The notes under the pieces were generated by a model that did not search any database, was not told the origin of the DNA, and saw nothing but the letters and a program-made list of their open reading frames with translations. A stretch of DNA of 64,000 bases, from NCBI RefSeq assembly GCF_001679325.1, contig NZ_LZMX01000027.1; one strand, 5' to 3'. The stretch is from Haemophilus_D parainfluenzae_AD. Lineage in GTDB: Bacteria > Pseudomonadota > Gammaproteobacteria > Enterobacterales > Pasteurellaceae. Below, one piece after another: positions 42,835 to 51,267 of the stretch (positions are counted from its first letter, which is position 1; every line of letters begins with the position of its first letter). The translations under genes were made by a program, and so were the position numbers.

Positions 42835-42863
42835 ACAAAAGGCTGATTTGACTCAGCCTTTTA
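42835..42863 (-). terminator. arcA terminator
   Basis: AAAAGGCTGA (42837-42846) pairs with TCAGCCTTTT (42853-42862); on the minus strand it is followed by a T-rich run. Confidence 0.82.
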
Positions 42864-42878
42864 TTACTTAATGATAGA

Positions 42879-43592
42879 TTACTCTTCTAATTCACCACAG
42901 AATCGATAGCCTTCACCATGCACGGTAGCAATGATTTCTGGTGTATTAGGATGATCTTCAAAATGCTTACGAATACGACGAATTGTTACATCTACAGTAC
43001 GATCTTGTGGTTTTAATTCACGCCCTGTCATTTTTTGCAATAATTCTTCACGTGTTTGCAATTTGCCTGGGTTTTCACAGAAATGCAACATGGCACGAAA
43101 TTCACTACGAGGTAATTTAAATTCAACGCCTTCTGGTGTAATTAAATTATGGCTATTTAAATCCAGCGTCCAACCATTAAAACGATAGTTCTCACGTTGT
43201 AAATTGGCTTCTTTACCATTTAATGTCATCGTGCGATGTAATAAATTTCGTGCACGAATAGTAAGTTCTCTAGGGTTAAATGGCTTTGTAAGATAATCAT
43301 CGGCTCCGATTTCTAAACCTAAAATTTTATCGACCTCATTATCTCGCCCAGTGAGGAAAATCAAAGGGATAGGTGTTTTTTCACGTAATTCACGACCTAG
43401 TAATAAACCATTCTTACCGGGTAAGTTGATATCTAATACAATGAGATTAACCGTTTCTGAATTTAGCTGACGATACATTTCTGCACCATCTTGTGCTTGT
43501 AATACGTCATAGCTTTCAGCTTCGAAAATTCCTTTTAATGTATTACGGGTTACCGCTTCATCTTCCACGATAAGGATTTTTGGGGTAGCCAT
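42879..43592 (-). CDS. arcA: Aerobic respiration control response regulator ArcA
   Basis: A 237-residue OmpR-type regulator that represses aerobic metabolism genes when the quinone pool is reduced. The receiver has acidic residues EDE at 10-12, phospho-acceptor D54 in VLDINLPG and the KPF lysine, followed by a winged-helix DNA-binding domain (RTVDVTIRRIRKHFEDHPNTPEIIATVHGEGYRF). Divergent from dsbD across a spacer with a CRP/FNR-like palindrome. Confidence 0.95.
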   Translation of the reverse strand: MATPKILIVEDEAVTRNTLKGIFEAESYDVLQAQDGAEMYRQLNSETVNLIVLDINLPGKNGLLLGRELREKTPIPLIFLTGRDNEVDKILGLEIGADDYLTKPFNPRELTIRARNLLHRTMTLNGKEANLQRENYRFNGWTLDLNSHNLITPEGVEFKLPRSEFRAMLHFCENPGKLQTREELLQKMTGRELKPQDRTVDVTIRRIRKHFEDHPNTPEIIATVHGEGYRFCGELEE

Positions 43593-43692
43593 TCATTGCT
43601 CCTTGTTATACTTTATTATGAGTATATTCTATAATTGTAACATTGCTGTAACAACAGAAAAGTATGGTCATTTTTTTAAATTACATTTAATT

Positions 43693-43710
43693 TTATGATC
43701 TAAGTCATAA
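43693..43710. promoter_or_regulatory. CRP/FNR-like palindrome in the arcA-dsbD spacer
   Basis: TTATGATCTAAGTCATAA is an inverted repeat of TTATGA around six bases. It matches a CRP-type site (TGTGA-N6-TCACA) with one change per half (TATGA-N6-TCATA). It is about 100 bp upstream of arcA and just upstream of the dsbD promoter. Confidence 0.4.
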
Positions 43711-43714
43711 ATTC

Positions 43715-43742
43715 TTAACATTCTGTTCATCTATGCTAGAAT
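43715..43742 (+). promoter_or_regulatory. Likely dsbD promoter
   Basis: TTAACA (43715-43720) and TAGAAT (43737-43742) with 16-bp spacing and an extended TGC before the -10, about 28 bp from the gene start. Confidence 0.5.
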
Positions 43743-43769
43743 TTTAACAGGAACAACAAATGGAACTTT

Positions 43770-45539
43770 ATGATGAAGCGAATTCTTCTTTTTTTATTTT
43801 TTATTTTTACCGCACTTTCCACTCAAGCCAGTCTTTTTGATAAGAAACCGGCTTTCTTACCTGTGGATGACGCTTTTCAATTTTCAGCTGCGAAAAGCGA
43901 TAATCAAGAAAATGTGATCGTCAATTGGTCAATTGCAGAAGGGTATTATCTCTATCAAGAGAAAATTTCCGTGAAACTTAACCAAGTGGAAACCTCATCC
44001 TTTGATGTGCCGACATTTTCTATTTTACCTGAAGATTATAACGATCCTTATTTTGGCTTAATGAAGATTTTCAAAAAGCCGGTACAAGCTATTTTTAAAG
44101 CAAGCCAGCCGCCATTAAAAGCAGAAGATGTGATTGAAATTGCTTACCAAGGTTGTACTGAGGGATTTTGTTATCCCCCTGAAGTGAAAGAAATTAAAGT
44201 GGCGGATTTGCCTATTGTCCAGGTTACCGATACTAAAAAAACATCGGAAAAATCGACCGCACTTTCAGAACAACCTAAAGCAGAGCAAGATCGTTTAGCG
44301 GAAAGTTTATTTAATAGCAAATATGCCGTATTTGGTTTTTTCTTATTGGGCTTAGGTTTGGCTTTTACCCCCTGTGTGTTGCCAATGCTACCATTGCTTT
44401 CAGCAATAGTAATTGGTCAAAATCAACGCCCTAATATGTGGCGCGCTTTCGCATTAAGTTTTGTATATGTGCAAGGGATGGCGCTGACTTATACCTTACT
44501 AGGCTTGATAGTGGCAGCAATTGGTTTGCCATTCCAAGTCGCTTTACAACATCCTTATGTGATGATTGGCTTATCAATCATCTTTGTTTTGTTAGCGTTG
44601 TCGATGTTCGGGGTATTTACCTTACAGCTTCCAAGCTCATTACAAACAAAACTATCTTTACTTAGCCAACAGCAAAAAGCCGGTGCCTTTGGTGGCGTGT
44701 TCTTAATGGGGATGATTGCGGGACTTGTCGCTTCACCTTGTACATCAGCACCGCTTTCAGGAGCCTTGCTTTATGTGGCGCAGAGTGGCGATTTATTCAC
44801 TGGTGCGATTACGCTTTATTTGCTTGCATTAGGGATGGGCGTACCACTTATTTTAATCACTTTATTCGGTAATAAAATCCTGCCTAAATCAGGTATGTGG
44901 ATGGAAACTGTCAAAAAGCTCTTTGGCTTTGTGATGCTCGCATTACCGGTATTCTTAATTTCTCGTATTTTACCAGATGAATGGACACCAAGATTATGGG
45001 CGATGCTCGGCACTGCATTTTTCATTTGGTTTGCTTTCCAAATGCCGAAGAATGGTACAGGTTGGCTATTCCGAATTCTATTTTTAGTGGCAGCGATGAT
45101 TAGTGTAAAACCGCTTCAAGCATGGGTTTGGGGTGAAGGCTCTGCACAAAGTGCGGTCGAAAATAAATTGGTTTCTCACGTTGAATTTAAACAAGTGAAA
45201 AGTGAAGCTGAATTGCAACAAGCACTGGCGGGAAATAACAAATCGCTGGTGATGCTCGATCTTTATGCGGATTGGTGTGTGGCTTGTAAAGAGTTTGAAA
45301 AAGAAACATTTAGCGATCCTCGTGTACAAAAAATCTTTGGCGATATGTTGCTCCTTCAAGTGGATATGACAAAAAACTCTGAAGAAAACCGTGCTTTAAT
45401 GACAAAATATAAAGTGCTAGGTTTACCGACTATTTTGTTCTTTAATCAAGATGGAAAAGAAATCGAGGGGAGTCGTGTTAACGGATTCATGCCACCTGTT
45501 GAGTTTCTACAATGGATTGAGAAAATCAGTAAACCATAA
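43770..45539 (+). CDS. dsbD: Thiol:disulfide interchange protein DsbD
   Basis: A 589-residue inner-membrane reductant carrier that passes electrons from thioredoxin to periplasmic DsbC, DsbE and others. A signal peptide (about 1-20), an N-terminal Ig-like domain with GCTEGFCYPPEVKE, eight membrane helices with the cysteines of FTPCVLPMLPL and ASPCTSAPL, and a C-terminal thioredoxin domain with ADWCVACKEFE are all present. Uptake signals are encoded in the signal peptide (TALST) and in the linker (STALSEQ). ATG at 43770; an alternative lies 3 bp downstream. Confidence 0.95.
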   Translation: MMKRILLFLFFIFTALSTQASLFDKKPAFLPVDDAFQFSAAKSDNQENVIVNWSIAEGYYLYQEKISVKLNQVETSSFDVPTFSILPEDYNDPYFGLMKIFKKPVQAIFKASQPPLKAEDVIEIAYQGCTEGFCYPPEVKEIKVADLPIVQVTDTKKTSEKSTALSEQPKAEQDRLAESLFNSKYAVFGFFLLGLGLAFTPCVLPMLPLLSAIVIGQNQRPNMWRAFALSFVYVQGMALTYTLLGLIVAAIGLPFQVALQHPYVMIGLSIIFVLLALSMFGVFTLQLPSSLQTKLSLLSQQQKAGAFGGVFLMGMIAGLVASPCTSAPLSGALLYVAQSGDLFTGAITLYLLALGMGVPLILITLFGNKILPKSGMWMETVKKLFGFVMLALPVFLISRILPDEWTPRLWAMLGTAFFIWFAFQMPKNGTGWLFRILFLVAAMISVKPLQAWVWGEGSAQSAVENKLVSHVEFKQVKSEAELQQALAGNNKSLVMLDLYADWCVACKEFEKETFSDPRVQKIFGDMLLLQVDMTKNSEENRALMTKYKVLGLPTILFFNQDGKEIEGSRVNGFMPPVEFLQWIEKISKP

Positions 45540-45581
45540 AATTATTTCTTAATCGTAAAAAGTCTTTTTCGATTTAAGGTA

Positions 45582-45610
45582 TTGTTTAGTGTTAAGTTAA
45601 TCATTAATAT
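45582..45610 (+). promoter_or_regulatory. Likely doxX-family promoter
   Basis: TTGTTT (45582-45587) and TAATAT (45605-45610) with 17-bp spacing, about 45 bp before the gene. Confidence 0.5.
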
Positions 45611-45655
45611 ACACCTCGTTCTCAAATCACTTTTTATTTTTATGAGGAAAACTTT

Positions 45656-46054
45656 ATGAAAAACTTAGAAAAATATTCTCCGTATGTTTTAGCTTTATTA
45701 CGTATCATCGCTGCCTATATGTTTATCTTGCACGGTACAGCGAAATTCTGGGAATTCCCAGTGTCAATGACTGGTGGTAATGGTGCTGTGGACGATCCAC
45801 TAATGATCGTTGGTGGGATAATTGAGATTGTCGGTTCAATCTTATTAATTTTAGGTTTATTTGTTCGCCCAGCAGCCTTTATTCTTTCAGGTCAAATGGC
45901 TTATGCATATTTCTTCATGCATGTAGCAGGTAAAGGGAATTTGTTCTTCCCAATCGCGAACGGTGGTGAACTTGCTTTATTTTATTCTTTAGTGTTCTTC
46001 TATTTTGTGTTTGCTGGTGCTGGCGCATTTTCTCTAGACAACCGCAAACGTTAA
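45656..46054 (+). CDS. DoxX family membrane protein
   Basis: A 132-residue inner-membrane protein with four membrane helices. The DoxX pattern ALLRIIAAYMFILHGTAKFW at the start, GIIEIVGSILLILGLFVRPAAFILSGQMAYAYF in the middle and a last helix near the C-terminus are seen. The family is linked to redox or thiol stress in some bacteria, but the function here is unknown. ATGAGGAAAAC precedes the ATG. It has its own promoter and terminator. Confidence 0.88.
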   Translation: MKNLEKYSPYVLALLRIIAAYMFILHGTAKFWEFPVSMTGGNGAVDDPLMIVGGIIEIVGSILLILGLFVRPAAFILSGQMAYAYFFMHVAGKGNLFFPIANGGELALFYSLVFFYFVFAGAGAFSLDNRKR

Positions 46055-46076
46055 TCAATTATCTTATTAATTTATT

Positions 46077-46101
46077 GCCCGCATTTTGCGGGCTTTTTTT
46101 T
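46077..46101 (+). terminator. Terminator after the DoxX gene
   Basis: GCCCGCA (46077-46083) pairs with TGCGGGC (46087-46093), followed by eight T residues. Confidence 0.92.
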
Positions 46102-46162
46102 AATCAATTAAATAAATCACACACTTTTAAGTGTGCTTACCAGTAAAATTTTTTCTATATAA

Positions 46163-46184
46163 ACGCAAACGTTTGCGCTATAAT
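46163..46184 (+). promoter_or_regulatory. PurR operator and -10 element of purHD
   Basis: ACGCAAACGTTTGCGC (46163-46178) is a nearly perfect palindromic PurR box and abuts TATAAT at 46179-46184. Purine-bound PurR would block polymerase here. Confidence 0.85.
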
Positions 46185-46226
46185 TCATCCCGCTTATTTT
46201 TAACCATTTAATGAAAGGAAAATGTG

Positions 46227-47825
46227 ATGACAGATCGTCCAATTCGTCAGGCTTTACTGAGTGTTTCTGATAAAGCCGGTATCGTAGAATTTGCTCAAGG
46301 CCTAGTACAGCGTGGTATAAAACTACTTTCCACAGGCGGTACCGCAAAATTGTTGGAGCAGCATGGTTTGCCGGTGACTGAAGTGTCTGATTATACGGGA
46401 TTCCCTGAAATGATGGACGGTCGCGTGAAAACCTTACATCCAAAAGTGCATGGTGGGATTCTTGGTCGTCGTGGTACAGATGATGCTATCATGCAGCAAC
46501 ATGGCATTGAAGGCATTGATATGGTCGTCGTGAATTTATATCCATTTGCCGCTACAGTAGCGAAACCTGATTGTACTTTGGCTGATGCGGTAGAAAATAT
46601 CGATATCGGTGGTCCAACAATGGTGCGTTCTGCAGCAAAAAACCATAAAGATGTGGCGATCGTGGTAAATAATGGTGATTTCAACGCCATTCTTGCGGAA
46701 ATGGATAAACACCAAAACAGCCTAACGCTTGAAACTCGTTTTGACCTTGCGATTAAAGCATTTGAACATACCGCTCAATATGATTCTATGATTGCTAACT
46801 ACTTTGGACGAATGGTGAAACCGTATCATGTGGCAGAGGAAGAAGATGCTAATGCGAAGTGCGGTCAATTCCCACGTACTTTAAACCTTAACTTCGTGCG
46901 TAAACAAACCATGCGTTATGGGGAGAACGCTCATCAAAATGCGGCTTTCTATGTTGATTTAAATCTGAAAGAAGCAAGCGTAGCTACCGCTCATCAATTA
47001 CAAGGTAAAGCCTTATCTTACAATAACATTGCAGACACCGATGCAGCACTTGAATGCGTGAAAGAATTTGATGAGCCAGCTTGTGTGATTGTTAAACACG
47101 CTAATCCATGCGGTGTGGCTTTAGGTAAAGATATTTTAGACGCCTATAATCGCGCTTACCAAACCGATCCAACTTCTGCATTTGGCGGTATTATTGCTTT
47201 TAACCGTGAATTAGACGAAAAAACGGCAAATGAAATTGTAGAACGTCAATTTGTGGAAGTGATTATTGCGCCGAAAGTTTCTGCTGAAGCGCAAGAAGTC
47301 GTGAAACGTAAGAAAAATGTTCGTTTGCTTGAATGTGGTGAATGGACTTCACGTTCTGAACGTTTAGATTTTAAACGTGTAAACGGTGGTTTATTGGTGC
47401 AAGATGCGGATTTAGGCATGGTTGGTGTGGATGATTTAAAAGTGGTAAGTAAACGTCAGCCAACTGAACAAGAACTAAAAGACTTATTATTCTGCTGGAA
47501 AGTGGCGAAATTTGTGAAATCTAATGCGATTGTTTATGCCAAAGATAATCAAACTATTGGCATTGGTGCAGGCCAAATGAGCCGTGTATATTCTGCGAAA
47601 ATTGCGGGTATTAAAACGCAGGATGAAGGTTTAACTGTAGCCGGTTGTGTGATGGCATCTGATGCATTCTTCCCATTCCGCGATAGTATTGATGCGGCGG
47701 CGAAAGTAGGAATTCAATGTGTTATCCATCCAGGTGGTTCAATGCGCGATAAAGAAGTTATCAATGCAGCTGATGAACATAATATGGTGATGGTATTGAC
47801 CGGAATGCGTCATTTTAGACATTAA
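46227..47825 (+). CDS. purH: Bifunctional AICAR transformylase / IMP cyclohydrolase
   Basis: A 532-residue enzyme that performs the last two steps of IMP synthesis. The N-terminal MGS-like cyclohydrolase domain has LLSTGGTAKLLEQHGLPVTEVSDYTGFPEMMDGRVKTLHPK; the C-terminal transformylase domain has the catalytic KHANPCGVA motif (about residue 292) and ends GMRHFRH. The ATG at 46227 is preferred to the overlapping GTG at 46224; GAAAGGAAA precedes it. It leads the purH-purD operon. Confidence 0.97.
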   Translation: MTDRPIRQALLSVSDKAGIVEFAQGLVQRGIKLLSTGGTAKLLEQHGLPVTEVSDYTGFPEMMDGRVKTLHPKVHGGILGRRGTDDAIMQQHGIEGIDMVVVNLYPFAATVAKPDCTLADAVENIDIGGPTMVRSAAKNHKDVAIVVNNGDFNAILAEMDKHQNSLTLETRFDLAIKAFEHTAQYDSMIANYFGRMVKPYHVAEEEDANAKCGQFPRTLNLNFVRKQTMRYGENAHQNAAFYVDLNLKEASVATAHQLQGKALSYNNIADTDAALECVKEFDEPACVIVKHANPCGVALGKDILDAYNRAYQTDPTSAFGGIIAFNRELDEKTANEIVERQFVEVIIAPKVSAEAQEVVKRKKNVRLLECGEWTSRSERLDFKRVNGGLLVQDADLGMVGVDDLKVVSKRQPTEQELKDLLFCWKVAKFVKSNAIVYAKDNQTIGIGAGQMSRVYSAKIAGIKTQDEGLTVAGCVMASDAFFPFRDSIDAAAKVGIQCVIHPGGSMRDKEVINAADEHNMVMVLTGMRHFRH

Positions 47826-47837
47826 TTTATCTAACTA

Positions 47838-47951
47838 TCCCCCTCTTTAGCAAAGAGGGGGCTGGGGGGAGATTTAAACGATGCTAAATGTACTATGAGG
47901 TTGAAATAACTTCTGCCAAATCTCCCCTTCCCCTCTTTGCTAAAGAGGGGA
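47838..47951. repeat. Large inverted-repeat element between purH and purD
   Basis: The left arm (47838-47875) and right arm (47918-47951) are near-complementary copies of a C-rich/G-rich unit. Each arm also holds its own palindrome: CCTCTTTAGCAAAGAGG on the left and CCTCTTTGCTAAAGAGG on the right. The centre is about 42 bp of ordinary sequence. The unit resembles a dispersed REP/MITE-like repeat I recall from Pasteurellaceae genomes. It can form individual hairpins or one large cruciform and lies between co-directional purine genes. Confidence 0.85.
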
Positions 47952-47978
47952 TTAAATTCAAAGGATACAAGGAGCAAT

Positions 47979-49262
47979 ATGAATATTCTCATCATCGGAA
48001 ATGGCGGTCGTGAACACGCCTTGGCTTGGAAAGCAGCACAATCTCCATTGGCAGACAAAGTTTTCGTTGCACCGGGCAACGCAGGTACAGCATTAGAACA
48101 AAACGTGGAAAACGTGAATATTGCTGCAACAGATATCCCTGCCTTAGTGAAATTTGCTCAAGATAAACAAATTGGATTAACCATTGTTGGTCCTGAAGCT
48201 CCGTTAGTGATTGGGGTAGTCGATACATTTCGTGAAGTCGGACTAAAAATTTTTGGCCCAACTCAAGCGGCTGCTCAATTGGAAGGTTCAAAAGCATTTA
48301 CCAAAGATTTTCTCGCGCGTCATAAAATCCCAACGGCAGAATATCAAAACTTTACCGAAGTTGAGCCGGCGTTAGCGTACTTACGTGAGAAAGGTGCGCC
48401 AATTGTCGTAAAAGCGGATGGCTTGGCAGCGGGTAAAGGCGTAATCGTTGCAATGACATTGCAGGAAGCGGAAGAGGCTGTGCGTGATATGCTTTCGGGC
48501 AATGCCTTTGGCAAAGCGGGTAGCCGAGTAGTGATTGAAGAGTTTCTAGATGGTGAAGAAGCCAGCTTTATCGTCATGGTAGATGGCAAAAACGTTGAAC
48601 CTATGGCGACCAGTCAAGACCACAAACGTGTGGGTGAAAAAGACACTGGCTTGAATACCGGTGGTATGGGGGCTTATTCCCCTGCACCGGTGGTGACGCC
48701 TGAAATTCATGAGCGCGTGATGCGTGAAGTGATCTATCCAACGGTCAACGGTATGGCGGCAGAAGGCAATGTTTACACTGGTTTCTTGTATGCCGGATTG
48801 ATGATTATGCCGAATGGTCAGCCGAAAGTAATTGAATTTAACTGCCGTTTTGGTGATCCAGAAACGCAGCCAATTATGCTACGTCTTGAATCAGATCTCG
48901 TTGAGCTTTGTCTTAAAGCTTGCGAGGGAAAATTGAATGAAGTGAAATCCCAATGGAATCCAAAAGCATCCTTAGGTATTGTGTTAGCCGCGGAAGGATA
49001 TCCTGGCGATTATCGTAAAGGCGATGTGATTAGCGGTTTACCACAAAGTGCGGTCGAAAATGAGAAAGTTTTCTTGGCTGGTGTTACAGAACAGGAAGGC
49101 AAATTAGTCACGAATGGCGGTCGCGTGCTTTGTGCTACTGCATTAGGCGAAAGCGTATTTGAAGCACAACAAAAAGCCTTAAAACTCGCTGAGCAAATTC
49201 AATGGACTGGGCGTTTTTATCGTCGAGATATTGGTCATCGTGCCGTGGCTCGTGAACAATAA
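47979..49262 (+). CDS. purD: Phosphoribosylamine-glycine ligase
   Basis: A 427-residue ATP-grasp enzyme that joins glycine to phosphoribosylamine in purine synthesis. It starts MNILIIGNGGREHALAWK and contains VVKADGLAAGKGVIVA, the KDTGLNTGGMGAYSPAP signature and EFNCRFGDPETQ. The frame from 47937 starts within the repeat and is rejected; AAGGAG at 47969-47974 fits the ATG at 47979. Confidence 0.97.
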   Translation: MNILIIGNGGREHALAWKAAQSPLADKVFVAPGNAGTALEQNVENVNIAATDIPALVKFAQDKQIGLTIVGPEAPLVIGVVDTFREVGLKIFGPTQAAAQLEGSKAFTKDFLARHKIPTAEYQNFTEVEPALAYLREKGAPIVVKADGLAAGKGVIVAMTLQEAEEAVRDMLSGNAFGKAGSRVVIEEFLDGEEASFIVMVDGKNVEPMATSQDHKRVGEKDTGLNTGGMGAYSPAPVVTPEIHERVMREVIYPTVNGMAAEGNVYTGFLYAGLMIMPNGQPKVIEFNCRFGDPETQPIMLRLESDLVELCLKACEGKLNEVKSQWNPKASLGIVLAAEGYPGDYRKGDVISGLPQSAVENEKVFLAGVTEQEGKLVTNGGRVLCATALGESVFEAQQKALKLAEQIQWTGRFYRRDIGHRAVAREQ

Positions 49263-49295
49263 AAATTAACTATATTTTTAATATTAAGGAATCGT

Positions 49296-50519
49296 ATGGA
49301 TTATAAAAATAAGGAATTATGTCGTCTTCGCACAATCAGTTTTTTTCTGACGTTACATAAAGATAAAACGCAATGGGAAGACGCCCTTTATTCGGTGAAA
49401 CGTGATGTGGATTTATTATTACCCGCTGTACAGAAGGCAGGTTATACCTTGCAATCGATTCGAGTAATTACCAATCCCTTTGGTGAATATTTGGATTTAA
49501 CTAATTTGCAGACAGCAAAAGCAGATTTGCAATATTTAACGGAGTTATTGAATAAATTTAATGAAAGTGGGATTCGTATTCGATTTGCAATTGGTGCGGC
49601 CAGAAATACAGAGGAAATTGCTTTATTGCCTGAGTTAATCGCGGCTTATGGCGATTTGTGTAATGCCTGTGTTAATGTGCCATTAGATGAAAATGGCGTG
49701 TTAGATAATGAACTTATTGAGCAATCTGTTTATGCCGTACAACGAATTGCAAACACCACACCACGTGGTGAAGGTAATTTTAACTTTACTGTGAATTTTA
49801 ACTGCAAGCCATTTATTCCTTATTTCCCCGCCGGTTATCATCTAAGCCATTTACCAAACAGTTTTGTTATTGGTTTAGAAACACCAGATTTATTAGTCGA
49901 AGTATTAAAATCTGTACCCAAATCACCTCATAATCAATTTTATGCTGATTGTTATCGGGCGATGTCGCAAGCGCTGCAATATCATGTAGATCAAGTATTA
50001 GAAATGCTAAGTGCGGTCAAATTATCAGGTGAATTTGAATTTGCAGGCATTGATAGTTCGGCGGCACCATCGAAAAATTGTTCATCCATGACAAAAGTTT
50101 ATGAATTAATGGGATTGCCTTATTTTGGTGCGGCTGGTTCAGTAGAGGTTTCTGCTTTGCTGACAAGAGTGTTTAAATCAATTCAACGTGTGCCATTGGT
50201 TGGGTTTTCTGGATTAATGTTGGCGGTGACAGAAGATTTAGGTTTAGCTGAAGGGACACAAAAACACTATTTTGATATCCGTGCTTTGCTTACTTATAGT
50301 GCAGTATGTGGTATTGGTTTAGACACTGTCCCTGTAGCAGGAAATGTTAAGGTTGAAAGCATCGCAGCTATTATGCGTGATACTGGGACGATGGCGTTTC
50401 GTTTAAATAAACCGCTAACCGTGCGTTTATTCCCCATTCCGAATAAGGTTGCAGGTGAAATATCAGAATTTGAGAGTGATGATTTATGTAACTGCCGTCT
50501 TTTACATATTCCGGATTAA
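49296..50519 (+). CDS. DUF711 (UPF0210-like) family protein
   Basis: A 407-residue cytoplasmic protein of unknown function. Several stretches match the DUF711 pattern: an N-terminal LRTISFFL region, GEFEFAGIDSSAAPS near residue 245, LPYFGAAGSVEVSALLTRVFK, AVTEDLGLAEG, YSAVCGIGLDTVPVAG and a final TVRLFPIP. It lies 33 bp after purD with AAGGAATC before its ATG, so it is probably in the purHD transcript. No catalytic mechanism is known for the family. A link to glycine or purine metabolism is only contextual. Confidence 0.8.
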   Translation: MDYKNKELCRLRTISFFLTLHKDKTQWEDALYSVKRDVDLLLPAVQKAGYTLQSIRVITNPFGEYLDLTNLQTAKADLQYLTELLNKFNESGIRIRFAIGAARNTEEIALLPELIAAYGDLCNACVNVPLDENGVLDNELIEQSVYAVQRIANTTPRGEGNFNFTVNFNCKPFIPYFPAGYHLSHLPNSFVIGLETPDLLVEVLKSVPKSPHNQFYADCYRAMSQALQYHVDQVLEMLSAVKLSGEFEFAGIDSSAAPSKNCSSMTKVYELMGLPYFGAAGSVEVSALLTRVFKSIQRVPLVGFSGLMLAVTEDLGLAEGTQKHYFDIRALLTYSAVCGIGLDTVPVAGNVKVESIAAIMRDTGTMAFRLNKPLTVRLFPIPNKVAGEISEFESDDLCNCRLLHIPD

Positions 50520-50582
50520 ATAAAATTTTCCCTACTTTGTACTGATGAATGTTATCTCTACTGTCAATAAAAGGAATATCTC

Positions 50583-51152
50583 ATGAGAAAATTAATATTG
50601 GGTTGTCTTGTTGCTGTATTATTCTCAGGGTGTACGGTAGCTCATCAGCAAACTGAACAAGAACAAGCCTTAGTCGGCGATTGGATTTGTCATGTGAAAC
50701 CAGCCGCCAAGGAGCCTTTGCCAGTTGAGCATTTTGATTATATTACTTATCGAGCGGATCAAACCGTGCTGATGCGTGGTATCTCTCAGATTGATACAAA
50801 AGAAGGTTGGATGCGCTATTTATTACAAGCCAAAGCCAAATGGCAGGCAAGTGATGGTAAATTGAGTTATGACTTTACTGATTGTCTATTTAAAACCGCC
50901 CATTCACCACAAGTTGCAAAAATCATTGAACAATCACCAGAATTAAAAGAATTCGATAAGGAATTTATTTCACCTTGTAGCAACTGTGGTGATCATCTAG
51001 ACATGAAGATTAAAATGAAAAGTCCAACAAGGATGACTAGTTTTAATACTTATACGAAAGAAACCAGCCAATGCCGTAAACTTAGTGCTGGCGAGAAAAC
51101 AAAAGAAGTAAAACTGATTGAAAAATTAGTGAAAGAAAAAGGCTCGATTTAG
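50583..51152 (+). CDS. Hypothetical lipoprotein
   Basis: A 189-residue protein of unknown function with an N-terminal lipoprotein signal (MRKLILGCLVAVLFSGC; lipobox FSGC, Cys17). The mature domain starts EQALVGDWICHV, reminiscent of small barrel lipoproteins that begin with a GxW pattern. It has further cysteines in DFTDCLF, CSNCGDH and SQCRKLS that could form two disulfides. AAAGGAAT precedes the ATG. It lies between the DUF711 gene and glyA on the same strand. Confidence 0.75.
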   Translation: MRKLILGCLVAVLFSGCTVAHQQTEQEQALVGDWICHVKPAAKEPLPVEHFDYITYRADQTVLMRGISQIDTKEGWMRYLLQAKAKWQASDGKLSYDFTDCLFKTAHSPQVAKIIEQSPELKEFDKEFISPCSNCGDHLDMKIKMKSPTRMTSFNTYTKETSQCRKLSAGEKTKEVKLIEKLVKEKGSI

Positions 51153-51267
51153 ATAAATGAATGTTTTTCATTGTAATAATGAAAAATATGATCGAAATTT
51201 TTGATTAAGTTTTTACTTGGAAACAGGTAAACTATACACAAATAATTCAAACAACGAGGAAAACACA

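Noticed and set aside
47831..48079. An 82-codon minus-strand frame over the inverted repeat
   Set aside because: It translates the repeat and the start of purD in reverse; no homology or start signal.
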